Positions 1 to 12,639 are shown, counted from the first letter of the stretch. The stretch is 64,000 bases of DNA from Bolinopsis microptera (GCF_026151205.1 NC_087072.1:2437375-2501374), one strand, 5' to 3'. Notes: generated by a model from the sequence alone, not told the origin. Numbers and translations: made by a program.

Positions 1-97
1 AATCAGATTTCACATACAGAGCAACAGAATTGCACCACAATGCCGCCCACCATATAAGGAGCTAAAGTTGTAACCAGTAACCACCCTCCCTCCCCAG

Positions 98-1133
98 GTT
101 AAAGGAGGTTACGTCTCCCCCTACTCCTGCCAAGCACTGGGTCTCAAGAAGAGGTCTGGTTCTCAGGGGTCTCTCTGTTCCTCAGGGAGCACTGAGTTTG
201 ACAGTCCAGTAAGGAGGAGTCCCAGTAAGAACCTCAACAAGAGTGGAAGTAGAAGCAGTGTTTTGAGTAAGAGCAGCAGTCGTGGAAGCATCAGCAGTCG
301 TGGAAGTGCCAGCGTTAAGGGACCTGGTACTTTCGGTTAGTTCTCATTTTATATTCAATTAGTTTCCATATATACACATATTTTTAGAAACTTTTGATTA
401 ATTTACCCAGCCTGTATAAACATTACTAAACAACTAACATCTAGCACCAGGTATAGCTGCACGAGGACTTTCTGCAAGTACGCCGCGATCAAACAGCAGA
501 TCAGATTTGACAAAACCAGGAACGGCCAGGGGTACACCCAGCCCCGTCACCCGTCCCCGACACATGTCACCCAGATCTCAGAGCACTGTGGGCATGTCGC
601 CCAGAACACCCACCCCCAGAACTCCTACTCCAAATAGAGCCTCACCCATAACCAGGTATGTAAGAGCCGCTAGTTCATTTATTTAATAGGTTTATAATGT
701 AAAAATACACTTTTTAATTTGATTTATCTCCACCACCATGGTGCAAAGTAAATTATATGATCATAAAATAATAATGCAACCTCTCTTCAGGACCCAGAGT
801 GAGGCGAGAATGAAACCCAAAACAGCGCCCCCCGCTGGTACCAGTACACCTGTCCGGCAGCGAACTGGTGCTGTCTCTAAATCAGGTAACTATACCCACT
901 TTATATTTATATGTGTGAATATCTGTCTGATGGTTTGAAAAACATGGTCGATTTGTTTCTGTATGGTTTTTCTCCACAACTCGCTAAGATAAACAATCTT
1001 CCCAGATTCGACGGGGCGGACACCTATTTCCCGGAGGAACACAGCCGCCAACTTGAGTTCCTCCACTCCCACAACCTCTACTACCAGACCAAAACAGACC
1101 AAACCAAAGAAACCCGCGGAAACCAAGCAATAA
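98..1133 (+). CDS. C-terminal part of a basic Ser/Arg/Pro-rich protein (four last exons)
   Basis: Four exons (98-335, 451-655, 791-885, 1006-1133) have AG acceptors and GT donors, and their phases join without a stop over 221 residues to TAA at 1131. The gene enters from the left edge, so its start is not seen. The sequence is low-complexity and strongly basic: Ser/Arg runs (SSSRGSISSRGSAS) in the first exon, Pro-directed repeats (SPRTPTPRTPTPNRASP) in the second and a Lys-rich end (KPKKPAETKQ). No folded domain is visible. Such tails occur at the C-termini of microtubule-associated proteins, for example spectraplakins after the GAS2 domain, and a microtubule-binding role is only an inference from composition. 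An AATAAA at about 1205 could be the polyadenylation signal. The splice structure is well supported; the identity is not. Confidence 0.7.
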
Positions 1134-1149
1134 TCTTTACACTTTAGGA

Positions 1150-1272
1150 ATCTTTTCAGATATGCAAAAACTTTATTTTTTGTGAACAGAAAAGTGTTTA
1201 TAATGAATAAACACTTTTCAGATATGCAAAAACTTTATTTTTTGTGAACAGAAAAGTGTTTATAATGAATAT
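1150..1272 (+). repeat. Tandem duplication of about 62-65 bp in the 3' flank
   Basis: The segment starting ttttcagatatgcaaaaact is present twice in direct, nearly identical copies. It begins about 20 nt after the stop codon of the upstream gene, and the AATAAA lies at the junction. This is probably 3'UTR sequence. Confidence 0.85.
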
Positions 1273-3410
1273 GATTTTTATTTATTAGGAACGTGTGCTC
1301 TGTTATTGTGCTATCTTGCATGATAGAAATTGTGTTTGTTTACTTTATAAATGTAACTTTTTTAATTATTTTGTGACCCCTAATCAGGGCCAAAAATTGA
1401 ATCTTTTGATAGATATTTGAAGCTATTGGGAAATAAGTGTGTATAATGTAGTGTTAGTGAACCTTGGCAGTTGGCAACCATCGTTTGCCAATAACCACCG
1501 GGCCGATTGTTATTGGGATATATTATCGGAGAGATCGGTGGAATGTTATCGTTCAATTGTTGAATATTCAACAATTATTTACGCTGTGTTCCAAGTTACT
1601 GTTAGTTGATTGTGTTAAAATTTTCAGAATTACTCAGAATTGATCTTTGAACTTTAAATCTTATTGCATGCTTTTGAGTTTGAGGTGCAGAGAATAGTTT
1701 ATGAATTGTCTTACATGGTGTATAATAGTCATTAGAATTTGAAGCTTCAACTTAGAGAAAAGCTGATACTTTGAACAGACTATCAATTTGTACCATGCCC
1801 GATGTTATAGACGGCTATGCTTAAAGAGTTTAACATATAGTGAGTGTATGATGTATTGATAAAACACATAGTTTTACCCAACTTGTTTTGCAAATGCTAC
1901 TCGAATTGATTTTTTAAGAACGGTTAATAAAACCCGACAAATTTTACAATAAAATATAATCAGACACCTCTCAACACTTACCGGAACCCAAGCTGTCATC
2001 CTCATAATTATTTTCCTACCCAGTCCAGTGTAGGCTTACGTTCCTCGCTATAATAATCATGAGTTTTTCCTGCAGCTGTATTCCTTTCTTACTGCAGCTG
2101 TATTCCTTTCTGCTCTGTTGTGCGTCGCGTACATCATACATGACATGTTTCTTCGTTAGAAACTGGCTCATCAGAAAGTTCAAAGGTGATCTTAAAATAG
2201 CTATCTTTCATAACACCAGCTGTGGTTCCACCAGAATCCTGTCAGTTTTGTCCCAGTCGCAGTAAATTAAAATCCTCAGCAAGTTGTCAACTTGATGGTA
2301 ACTCCCTTGCAATCCAAATTGCATTTATGAACAAGTTATTTCGGGTTCAAGTCGGAATCCTTTTATTTAGTCACACTACAGCAATTTCGGTATGTTTCTT
2401 GATAAAAACTGTTCCTTTGGTCTTTTGTGATGCTGTACTGGAGAGCATTAACGTTATTCTAACGTGTTTTAATTGTAGTGGTATTGCAAGGACCACGGCT
2501 CTGGGCTCCGTAAATTTTAATGTTTCTCATTATTTATTGCGCATGGCTGACAGTTGCCTGGCTGCAGCGGTCTTTCCCGATTAATTGCCCCTATAAGCGG
2601 ACCAGTATCACTTGCGGTTGCATGCTATTTAAGAGGCCCATGATAGCGGGCCATACCTGTATTTGTTCCGCAGAAGCAATAACATAGCTGCCTCGTCAGG
2701 GTGATCATAGTTATGGTAATAACTGTGGATTTCCTTCAAATCGGTCATCTGTGTGAGCGAGCGGACCCCTTATACCGCCGACCTCTTTATGTGAGTGTGA
2801 CAGGACGGTTTTTCATTTGTATGGAATTTATTTTATCACTTATCCTCCAAATATTATGTAATTGTAGTTGTACTCGATCATCCATTCTAGTTAAAGCAAT
2901 TTTGGCATGCCGTGCGCTTGCTTACTGCTAAAAGTAAAACTCGGTTCGTCAATTGCAGGTAGAAAAACAGCAAAGTCTCATTTCCAGACTGATTTTAGAT
3001 GTTATTGTGATATACTATTACTAATACTAAGTTCTATTTTTAATCAGCACTATCCAGCTCCGACGATTCACTGACTTATCGAGTATCGAATACCCACAAT
3101 AACTTGCAATCATTGGATCAGGATATTAGCATTTTGATTTACTTGCCTTGCTGACCCCTAGACTTTACCTGGGGACCTCAGGCTATCATGTTCACAAACA
3201 TAATAGAGATTTGGCGGAATGACAGGCTGAGCGCGGCCCAGTAACCCTAGACTACAATCTTTAAGTTTGTGTACGTCAGGCTTGTACATTATCGTCTGCC
3301 TAAATCTCGCTCTACATTCACTGTTATACAAAATAGCCGTTATTGGACGGCGCCAGCTTCTCACTCTACTGTTGCATATTCTAAAAACTTAAGCCAGAGT
3401 TCCTTAATTA
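1273..3410. other. Intergenic, no recognised gene
   Basis: This is AT-rich DNA with only short unsupported ORFs (for example 2222-2584). I see no splice-consistent exons, RNA gene or transposon ends here. Confidence 0.5.
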
Positions 3411-3418
3411 GCTAAACT

Positions 3419-3529
3419 TTGTCATACGTTGTATGACCCGCCGCGCACGAAGTGCGCGGCTCCCCCTGTATGTATCGTCAGGACGATAGTTGATAGTGAA
3501 ACGACCGTGGGGGTCGCAACGTGATACAA
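3419..3529. mobile_element. 111-bp hairpin-rich MITE, copy 1, with 8-bp TSD
   Basis: The element starts TTGTCATACG and ends GTGATACAA. It is flanked by the same 8 bp, GCTAAACT, at 3411-3418 and 3530-3537, which marks a transposition event. Inside are a hairpin GTCATAC-GTT-GTATGAC, a 9-bp hairpin GCCGCGCAC-GAA-GTGCGCGGC, and a CCCCC/GGGGG stem enclosing a TATCGTC/GACGATA hairpin. An 8-bp TSD fits hAT-, P- or Merlin-type transposases, but the termini do not let me name the family. It has no coding capacity. Confidence 0.8.
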
Positions 3530-3661
3530 GCTAAACTAAGGTTATCCCGCTGATCGTGTGTAATGTGTCACTACACTGTCGTGCGCGCCACTATACTGAC
3601 TTAGACTATCACAAACTAGGTACTACTACTATACTACTAATATTAATGATATGTATTAATA

Positions 3662-4636
3662 GTAGAGGCTCTTACGGGCATTGTCTGCTCGATACGCTAG
3701 GGACCCCAGATACACTTGTCATACGTTGTATGACCCGCCGCGCACGAAGTGCGCGGCTCCCCCTGTAGCGTCGAAGACGCTACAGTATGCCGCTTCACTA
3801 GAGTGAAGCGGCAGTGGGGGTCACCGCGTGATACAAAGATACACCTAACTAGACGTATTTTTGACCGTAGAATCGATTAAAAGTGGTTTTAAGATGATTG
3901 GACTGACTTTTTGGGGGTAAAATTGCAAAAAACCGATTTTTGGGCAAAAAATAGGCCAAAAAACCATGTTTTTTGATATTTTGAACAAGTTAATTTTGTT
4001 GGCATGTCGGCAAAACTTGCATGGAGATAGCTAAAACACAGCCGCACAAGATGATATAAAAATTTGAAAAATCCCTCTATTTTTTTGGGGGTAAAAATCC
4101 AAAAAAGTGGTAAAAAGTTTGACTTTTTTGCTTGAAGTTTGAATAATTTTTTGCAGTTGTATTAAATCAATCCAAAAATAGTCACATCGTGTTTGCCTAA
4201 ATTTTTCCTTTCCGAGAAGTACCCACTTCATATATTTTATCGAAGTTTGAATATTGTCACTCCGCAAGCGTTTTTGCCAAATTTTTGACGCGCACTACGC
4301 GCAAAAGCATTTAGTTGTTATCAATTGGCACCCGCGCGTTCATCATAAATTTCAAACAGCTATAACTCAGCGAGATTATGTCCGTTCTAGCTCATATTTT
4401 CACACCAAATAGAAAATAACGTGATCTTATTGCTGACAAAATATGAATATAATTACTCTATTTGCCTTAGAGTAATAGACTGTCAAAGTTTAAAACGCGC
4501 ATTGGTATAGCACGTGACTAATAAGGCCAAATTTATACTTATTAACATATTATCGATCCTTAGACATTATACTATTATGTCCAATTAGCGGTTAGGTCTC
4601 TAAACTCGTAGCAGAAAACACGTCTTTTTGCCCGTA
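3662..4636. mobile_element. TIR element copy I (non-coding, TA-flanked), interrupted by a small MITE
   Basis: The left end reads GTAGAGGCTCTTACGGGCA after a TA. The body is about 85-90% identical to the copy that follows at 4639-5495. Its right end is cut short at gcccgta, where it abuts the next copy. A 121-bp MITE is inserted at 3716-3836. There is no transposase ORF. TA flanks and GTAGAGGC termini suggest a Tc1/mariner-like non-autonomous element. Confidence 0.65.
3716..3836. mobile_element. 121-bp hairpin-rich MITE, copy 2, with 8-bp TSD
   Basis: The first ~55 bases are identical to the element at 3419, and the end is the same GTGATACAA. It is flanked by AGATACAC at 3708-3715 and 3837-3844. 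The empty site is visible in the neighbouring TIR element at about 4687, which has one AGATACAC and no insert. It contains four perfect hairpins in series: GTCATAC/GTATGAC, GCCGCGCAC/GTGCGCGGC, TGTAGCGTC/GACGCTACA and TGCCGCTTCAC/GTGAAGCGGCA. The last two are enclosed by CCCCC/GGGGG. Confidence 0.85.
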
Positions 4637-4638
4637 TA

Positions 4639-5495
4639 GTAGAGGCTCTTACGGGCATTGTCTGCTCGATACGCTAGGGACCCCAGATACACCTTACTAG
4701 ACGTATTTTTGACCGTAGAATCGATTAAAAGTGGTTTCAAGTTGATTAGACTGATTTTTCTGGGTTAAAATTGCAAAAAACCGATTTTTGGGCCAAAAAT
4801 AGGCCAAAAAACCATGTTTTTTGATATTTTGAGCAAGTTAATTTTGTTGGCATGTCGGCAAAACTTGCATGAAGATAGCTGAAAGACAGCCGCACAAAAA
4901 GGTATAAAAATAAAACAAATCCCTCTATTTGTTCTGGGGTAAAAATTCAAAAAAGTGGTAAAAATTTTGACTTTTTTGCTTGAAGTTTGAATAATTTTTT
5001 GCAGTTGTATTTAATCAACCCAAAAATAGTTTCATCGTGTTTGCCTAAATTTTTCCTTTCCGAGAAGTACCCACTTTATATACTTTATCGAAGTTTGAAT
5101 ATTGTCACTCCGCAAGCGTTTTTGCCAAATTTTCGACGCGCACTACGCGCAAAAGCATTTAGTTGTTATCAATTGGCACCCGCGCGTTCATCATAAATTT
5201 CAAACAGCTATAACTCAGCGAGATTATGTCTGTTCTAGCTCATATTTTCACACCAAATGAAAAATAATGTGATCTTATTGCTGACAAAATATGAATATAA
5301 TTACTTTATTTGCCTTAGAGTAATAGACTGTCAAAGTTTAAAACGCGCATTGGTATAGCACGTGACTAATAAGGCCAAATTTATATTTCTTAACATATTA
5401 TCGATCCTTAGACATCATACTATTGTGTCCAATTAGCGGTTAGGTCTCTAAACTCGTAGCAGAAAACACGTATTTTTGCCCGTAAGAGCCTCTAC
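4639..5495. mobile_element. TIR element copy II (non-coding, TA-flanked)
   Basis: This is a complete copy of about 857 bp. It starts GTAGAGGCTCTTACGGGCA and ends in the inverse TGCCCGTAAGAGCCTCTAC, with TA on both sides. A second short copy of the terminus follows to about 5511. It is AT-rich inside and has no credible ORF. Confidence 0.75.
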
Positions 5496-5515
5496 TAGTA
5501 AGAGCCTCTACTATA

Positions 5516-8480
5516 ATATAAGTAATAATAATATAATGTAAATATAGATCTTTTTAAATTTTTGTCCCTACTCCCTAAACTCATAGTTATATTTTACCAA
5601 CTTCGTTATATTATTACTGACCGATGACCAATTATGTCCATTGTCACTGGCTCGTAGGTTTATAACCTACCAAAACGCGCGACGAGTTGGACTCGTCGAC
5701 GGTCTAATATTTGGAACGATTATCATCCGTTAATCACTAGTAGCACAGTAGCAGTAACACTAACAGACAAACTGCTACTCACTGCTGCTCAGGGCGGGCG
5801 CGCGACAGCAGCAGTGAGTTAATTGACGATGTCAATTCATCGCAGCTCGGCGAGGCACAGTCGCTGTGAGAAGCCTCATTGAGTGCGCGGCGCGGCACAG
5901 TATAACGCATCGCGCTACAAGCAGTGAGCAGCAGTTAGCAGCAGTTTCTTTGCACTTAGGCCCTCCTGTGCGGCGCGCTACTTGTAGGTAGTGCGCCATT
6001 GACAGTGAGCCGCGCGTGCCGACTGTAAGATGATTTTCAAGCGCTAATTTCGGCTTCACATAGCCATGTGTCTACGCGTACTGCGTGACGCGCTTGTTTC
6101 ACAAGTAGAATAGCTACTGCAAGCGAAAGGGCTCTGGTTAGAGCAAATTTCAGCCAGCACAATTTTCTTCAAACAAATAGATATTGAGTATCCTTCCCGA
6201 CCTCCAATTGCAACAAAAATTGGTAAGCTTACTCATAGACTTATAAGGAAAGTGTCCAAGCCTGACAATACGCGTCTGAATTATCGCGTCCGCGGCAAGG
6301 CTGACATTATCATACTCTGCATACACCGCGCCACCTCTCAGCCACCACTCGTAGGTGGGAACTCCAATGTTACACTGTTTTCTACCGACTTTTATCAGAC
6401 AACCTTTTAAATTTAATCGAATGATGAAGACACATATACTTTACTTTGCGGTTTGAAGTCATACTCTGACTCAGTGTTATAAGTTATGTTATTTATTATG
6501 CTTAAAGTAAGTTAAACTATATTATTATTATTACATCGACATATGACATATTAAGGCAGTATTTAAATGAATCGATATAGTTTCATGTTTGGGCTATTTG
6601 TTTACTAATCACTCAGTGCGGCAAGTTATGTTATTTATTATGCTTAAAGTAAGTTAAACTATTATTATTATTACATAGACTTATGAACAGGAATCGATAC
6701 ACTATATCGATTCGCTATAGTATTAGTATTAGTATTAGTTTCGTTTTTGGGCTATTTGTTTTCTAATCACTCAGTTTAGCATTGATCTTACTCAGCATGC
6801 TGACTCTGCAGTTAGTGTTACAATTTTCAACAACTACAAGGCTTCGACAATTACAAAAACAAAGACACGGCAAATGGTATAGGATTAAAAATACCCCCAC
6901 CCCTCCGCGAGTTATCAGTCAAAAACTGTTTCGATCACGTGAAATGACCATATAAGGAAGTTGGTATAATTTCACGTTACGGTTAGGGTTTTAATATATG
7001 CTTCAGATTGGAATTGGGTTAGGGTGGGGTCAGAGTAGAGCCGTAGAGGATTAAGGTTTTTAATTGAATAGTACCTCGGGCCATCTAGAAGTAGAGTCCG
7101 AGAACATGTTTAAGTAAGTCACGTGATATTCTTAACTGGCACGTCAATCCCTGTGCATGGCGCTTTTTAAAGCTTACTGTACAGAGAGAAGCGAGCAAAA
7201 GACTAGTAAGCTAGGTAAGTGATAGTCGAGTGTAGATTGTAGAGTGATTAATCACCTTCCCTTCAAGTACAATCTAGGAGTAGGTGAATTTATTTATATT
7301 GAAAATTTTATAATTTGGTATAATATGATTATCTTTAATTTCCAAACCTAAGTTATTTATGACTTCTAATTAAAATTTGCAAATTTCCGTGCGTTTCGAT
7401 TTCCACTGGTCCTCGATTTGGCTCTCTTCATAATTATAGTTATACATTATACGTTTCAATAGTTATAGTTAGTATAAGTAATAGAGAGCAACGCAATTCA
7501 AATTTTCTGCAGTACTTCAAAAATTTTGGGACATTATCACTCACAACTTTTAAAAGTCGTTTTCTCATTTTCACCATAATACGGCAACGTTCCATTTCGT
7601 GTTATTCAGTCATTAAACAGTTCATTGTTCATATCAATTTTAATTAAATTAAATCGAGTATTAATATTTATATTATGACCATTTTGCTACCCACTTAGCA
7701 CTTCTTACATTTCTATTTAAATCGTTTGTGATTTTTTATTAGTTTAGTGCGTGAAATATTAGTTCAGGAACAGTATCGAAAATTTGCTCTTTGTGCTTAA
7801 ACTAAAGACTCTTCAAGGTAATTCCAGGTCTCACGTTGCAATCTCCGGTGCCACTGCCGGGACGCTTCGCAGTAACGTCTGGCATGACTGCAAGGAACCA
7901 GTACAGTCGCAACGTGCTAGACAGCACCTGGTAATGCAAATGCAACAAGTTTTGATTAATGGAAAAATTGATTAACTAAGCTAATTTTGGCAAGCGTACG
8001 GAGGGTGCTCCGCTCTGGCTATGTAATGTTATAATAATATATCGTTGTCATGTCTGTGGAGGTTGGGTTCATGCGCACCGCACAGCTGAACAAATCATAC
8101 TGTCAGATTCAGTAAGTAATAAATCTACAGCTGTAAGCTGCAGTAGGGCAACATCTTACAAGGTTTCCTAATGATGGGTGGCTTGCACTTGCTACGCTCA
8201 CGGCCCCTCCCATCCCTCGTAGATTCTCCTTCTTGCACCATTTTATAAGGAAGTGATCAATATTTCAGAAGCGGTTTAAATGAGATTGAGTTAACTTCTT
8301 GTGCACCATGGCCTCAATATATCTATTGTAATTGTATTGATTCACATCATGGCCCTTCTTATCTGAGATCCAGTGGATCCTCAATAATCATAGATACACT
8401 TTTAGGGAAAGTAACGAGCCTGGCAGTGGCAAACTCGCTTGGCATAAGGGAGTGGAAAGGTAATCAAGCTATGGTAAATC
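5516..8480. other. Intergenic, repeats but no recognised gene
   Basis: At 5690-6060 there is a GC-rich patch with cag/gca-rich stretches. At 6470-6778 a segment of about 150 bp with aagttatgttatttattatg is tandemly duplicated. The rest is AT-rich. I found no exon or RNA gene. Confidence 0.5.
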
Positions 8481-8489
8481 GGGGTTTTA

Positions 8490-9345
8490 CTGTGTCTGTA
8501 TCATGAAGTTAACTGTGTCTGTATCATGAAGTTAACTGTGTCTGTATCATGAAGTTAACTGTGTCTGTATCATGAAGTTAACTGTGTCTGTATCATGAAG
8601 TTAACTGTGTCTGAATCATGAAGTTAACTGTGTCTGTATCATGAAGTTAACTGTGTCTGTATCATGAAGTTAACTGTGTCTGAATCATGAAGTTAACTGT
8701 GTCTGTATCATGAAGTTAACTGTGTCTGTACCATGAAGTTAACTGTGTCTGTATCATGAAGTTAACTGTGTCTGTATCATGAAGTTAACTGTGTCTGTAT
8801 CATGAAGTTAACTGTGTCTGTATCATGAAGTTAACTGTGTCTGTATCATGAAGTTAACTGTGTCTGTATCATGAAGTTAACTGTGTCTGTATCATGAAGT
8901 TAACTGTGCCTGTATCATGAAGTTAACTGTGTCTGTATCATGAAGTTAACTGTGTCTGTATCATGAAGTTAACTGTGTCTGTATCATGAAGTTAACTGTG
9001 TCTGTACCATGCAGTTAACTGTGTCTGTATCATGAAGTTAACTGTGTCTGTATCATGAAGTTAACTGTGTCTGTATCATGAAGTTAACTGTGTCTGTATC
9101 ATGAAGTTAACTGTGTCTGTATCATGAAGTTAACTGTGTCTGTATCATGAAGTTAACTGTGTCTGTATCATAAAGTTAACTGTGTCTGTATCATGAAGTT
9201 AACTGTGTCTGTATCATGAAGTTAACTGTGTCTGTATCATGAAGTTAACTGTGTCTGTATCATGAAGTTAACTGTGTCTGTATCATGAAGTTAACTGTGT
9301 CTGTATCATGAAGTTAACTGTGTCTGTATCATGAAGTTAACTGAT
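8490..9345. repeat. 23-bp minisatellite, about 37 copies
   Basis: The unit ctgtgtctgtatcatgaagttaa is repeated head to tail with rare single-base variants (tgaatc, taccatg, cataaag). The ORF that starts in the last copy and runs to 9579 is incidental. Confidence 0.95.
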
Positions 9346-9612
9346 CAGAGCATACAGTGGATGGAAACGTGCGTCCGCCCTCGTCGAGAAAACGGGCGCA
9401 ATTCTTGTTGTACGTCCTGTTCAATTTTGTCACCATCAATTTTTATTTGCACGATTTACTGTGATCAGGTGATCGGAGATGAACAGCCTAAGGCTAACTA
9501 TCAAATAGCCAAAGAATGCGTGAAAATTAGGTTTGCACTAAAAAGAAAACATAGAAATATATCTCAAGTTTTCAAATAAATACTTAAATAGCATTGGTCG
9601 ATTTCTTCACAA

Positions 9613-10312
9613 TTACTTGCAGAGAATTGATTTGGCCAAGTCGAGGAGTCCAATGATCTCTCTTGGAAGGTTGAGCATACCGATAAGATCTCCTACTTCT
9701 GTTCCACAGGCTACGGGCAGTCCAATTTCCATCAGTTTGCCAATGAGCTCGAAGATATTGAAAGATGGGCCATCCTCAACTTGATATGTGAGGTCCTCGG
9801 CTCTGAATTGCATAGCAAGAGTGGCTGATACGGCAGCGAGAAGAATGAAGACCTGAAAGATTTTTGATCAGCAAATAATCACGATGATATTATTAAGTCA
9901 TAACGGAAACATTAGATCGTTTTGACTGTTCTAATAGCACTTCCATTTACTGCTTCAGCTTGTGTTTGATAATCATAATGTACGTAAAATTAAATAACTG
10001 ACTTTCTTTATGAAAATTAAAAGGTTTAAGATATATCTGAAATGTTAATAGATTGATTAACCCATTAGGGACGATAGGGTCGTTTTTATGACCCACCTTT
10101 TCTAGACGAAAAACCAAATTACTAAACGCTATATCGAATCTATAGCATATATGCTCACAATTTATTGGGCTACGTATAATGAAGCCCAATAAATTTTGAG
10201 TATATATGCTATAGATTCGTTATAGCGTTTAGTAATTTGGTTTTTCGTCTAGAAAAGGTGGGTCATAAAAACGACCCTATCGTCCCTAATGGGTTAAACC
10301 ACTCACCTTCAT
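9613..10312 (-). CDS. Small secreted protein, 81 residues, two exons
   Basis: On the minus strand exon 1 holds ATG AAG (10312-10307) followed by gtgagt. Exon 2 runs from 9852, after tctttcag, to TAA at 9613. The joined product begins MKVFILLAAVSATLA, a textbook signal peptide, then a mature part of about 66 residues. The mature part has an acidic start (RAEDLTYQVEDGP), a hydrophobic helix-prone middle (FELIGKLMEIGLP) and two cysteines (C51, C80) that could form a disulfide. I do not recognise the family; size and layout recall small helical secreted proteins such as secretoglobins, but this is only resemblance. A TATA box sits about 80 bp upstream of the ATG. The single intron (9853-10306) is occupied by a foldback MITE. 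The start was chosen because splicing to it creates the complete signal peptide. Confidence 0.75.
10061..10293. mobile_element. piggyBac-type foldback MITE with TTAA target duplication
   Basis: The 233-bp element is almost one perfect inverted repeat with arms of about 100 bp. Its ends are CCCATTAGGGACGATAGGGT and the exact complement, with TTAA on both sides (10057-10060, 10294-10297). TTAA plus a CCC terminus is the piggyBac superfamily signature. It has no coding capacity and lies in the intron of the small secreted protein gene. Confidence 0.85.
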
Positions 10313-10392
10313 GATAATTGAGAGAATCTGGTTGATCGAGTATGGAAGTGGTTGAGTGAAAAGAATTAATGCTGAAGTTTGTAGCTCTCCCT

Positions 10393-10400
10393 CTTTTATA
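10393..10400 (-). promoter_or_regulatory. TATA box of the secreted-protein gene
   Basis: TATAAAAG is read on the minus strand about 80 nt upstream of the ATG at 10312. This is compatible with a start of transcription near 10365 and a short leader. Confidence 0.6.
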
Positions 10401-12630
10401 CTCTACTTGTTCGACCCACCTGTGGGAGTGTTAATTAGCTTATCCAGTTTAAAAGTTTTCATCTTTAATAGGTTTAAAGTTTTTTATTGTTATTTTTCTA
10501 ATTGGTAGATCAGAAATCCATTTTCCATTGTCAATTACAAAACTTGTCAGATTTCACGTGGTAGTTTTATAGGTATTTCGTTGTGTTAAGACACCTTTTT
10601 GGGCTATATTAGCACATCCGTGATACTGCTAGCTACTTCTTTTGTTGATGACTTTTAAAAAACGTTCTGAAGTAATCTATTCGCAAAACTTGTTAAGCGC
10701 TTAAAGAATGGATCAGGTGGTGTCAGTTTTTAAACTAAAGATTGAGCAATTTCTAATTGTTTCTCATTGTTTTTCAAGACCACCTGATGGTGGTTCGATT
10801 GAACAATCACACCGACCATTCGGCTTACAAGTTATCCATATCTTGATTACAAGATCTCCTTTCGTAATATTAAATCGTTGAACCTATTTAAAATTCAGTG
10901 GAAAATCTAGCAAGAAAAACTGCCTTTCCATTTCACTTAAAATAATCTGGAAAGCTTTAATAGCATTGCTATCATTAGCAACTAAAATATTATAGTTGGT
11001 ATGACATTCAAAATGAAGTTTTGAATTACGCGAGCGGATGGAAATAGATTTTGCATTTTCAAATGACATTTTCTTGACTATAATTGACGTGAAGTAAAAT
11101 GTCAAAGAGAATTTATTCTCTGTAAAACAGCCAGCTAATCTCAACCAGGAGCTTTGTCTATCTGAAATGGCATTTGTATCAGTTGAGATTCCTGCCGGGG
11201 AATACTTTGTTGAATGAAAGGCGAACCGTGAAACAGACCATCCCACAGCCCCTTGTAGTTGTATTGTGGTATTTTAGGCTGGCATCGTCCGTCAATTGAC
11301 TACCCGACCTTAAAATGACCGTAAATTGAGGTGTGAGGTTGGAAAGCTAATGGAGATGCCCAAAAACAGGATAATATACCGTCAAAAGAAATCTCTTTGG
11401 ATCATTTGAGATTTAAAGTCACATTATCTCCATACCGGACACCTTTATAGTCTGTTTAATCATGCAATATCATTTTAAGTTCTCACAGGAAGTATTTAAT
11501 CAACCTCCATCATACGCGGGCCCCTGTTAATTGCTAAGTTAAGGTACAAGCCGTATCCAGGCTTAAACTAAGTTTCAAAAAACGCGTATATTGGGAGTTT
11601 AACTGCATATGATTATGATTTATGATCATAATATGCAATGGTTACAAGTAATTTAAATGAACACCATTATTTATTTGAACCCGACTTTCCCTCTTAGTTT
11701 TATGGTTACGTTATTTTCAAGCGTTATTTTTGACCCCCTTCCTAATATTGAATATAAGATTGTATTGTTATTAACGAAGCTGTACGAAATAAGCGATCAG
11801 ATTAAACGCTTATGACCAGCTGATGCGTATAATCGCTGTAAAGCTATAGCTATATCTTAATATAGCTAATAGCTGTAAATTGGCCGATACTACCCACATA
11901 TAAACAACATATTATGTAGCTGAAGAGAACCAGTACCGAGAGTAACTACTCTGCAGCTGGTTTCACTCTATCAGAGAAATCTAGGCACATAACCTACAAT
12001 TACCTGCTCTCTTTCTTCGACTGTAACTCATTAGAGGACTCTACAGATAGAAATATCCACCAGGTTCAGATGTAAAACAGAATAACTATTCAGGAACCTT
12101 CTGTGTTCGGATTATTTTTGCTCTTTCATTAGCATATTTATTGAATGCTATACCTTAGGTATTACCTCTGTGGGCTGGTCATGAACATCACGGGAAATTG
12201 AAGCCTCCAAGGGAGTTTGATTAGTTTTCTTAATCGTGATTGATTTGAAATTGAAGTGAACGCGAAGCAAGACCACACTTGCATATTACTGATTTCTTAA
12301 TAAAATTAAAGCAGCAAACTTTTCAAATGCTTTGTGTTTGTGTATTGCCTTAAGCGATCTTTTCTTACCAATACCATACTTGTATCTTAGCTTTGAAACT
12401 TTGTATGCCGCCGCTCTATATCTGTGAGCTAACTACAGACCGTATATGATATACGAACATTAATAAAACACGTGCGATTCAGTATAGTATTCAATTTCAT
12501 CTATTCACGGCCGGCCAGGGATAAATGACTATCTATATTCTTACTGGATATTTGATAAAGAACACTCCTGTGGCCTTAAAAATATAAGATTAAAAGTGTT
12601 GTATGCGATAGAGATTTTCACTTTTCCTTT
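10401..12630. other. Intergenic, no recognised gene
   Basis: A minus-strand ORF of 120 codons (10884-11246) is open but has no recognisable motif, no splice context and ordinary AT-rich composition. I do not call it. The remainder shows nothing I can name. Confidence 0.4.
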
Positions 12631-12639
12631 AGTGCTTAA

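Noticed and set aside
8490..9345. CRISPR-like array
   Set aside because: The units are contiguous with no variable spacers, and the genome is eukaryotic; it is an ordinary minisatellite. The same holds for the other arrays.
10884..11246. 120-codon minus-strand ORF
   Set aside because: No motif, signal peptide, promoter or splice context. Length is within chance for this composition.
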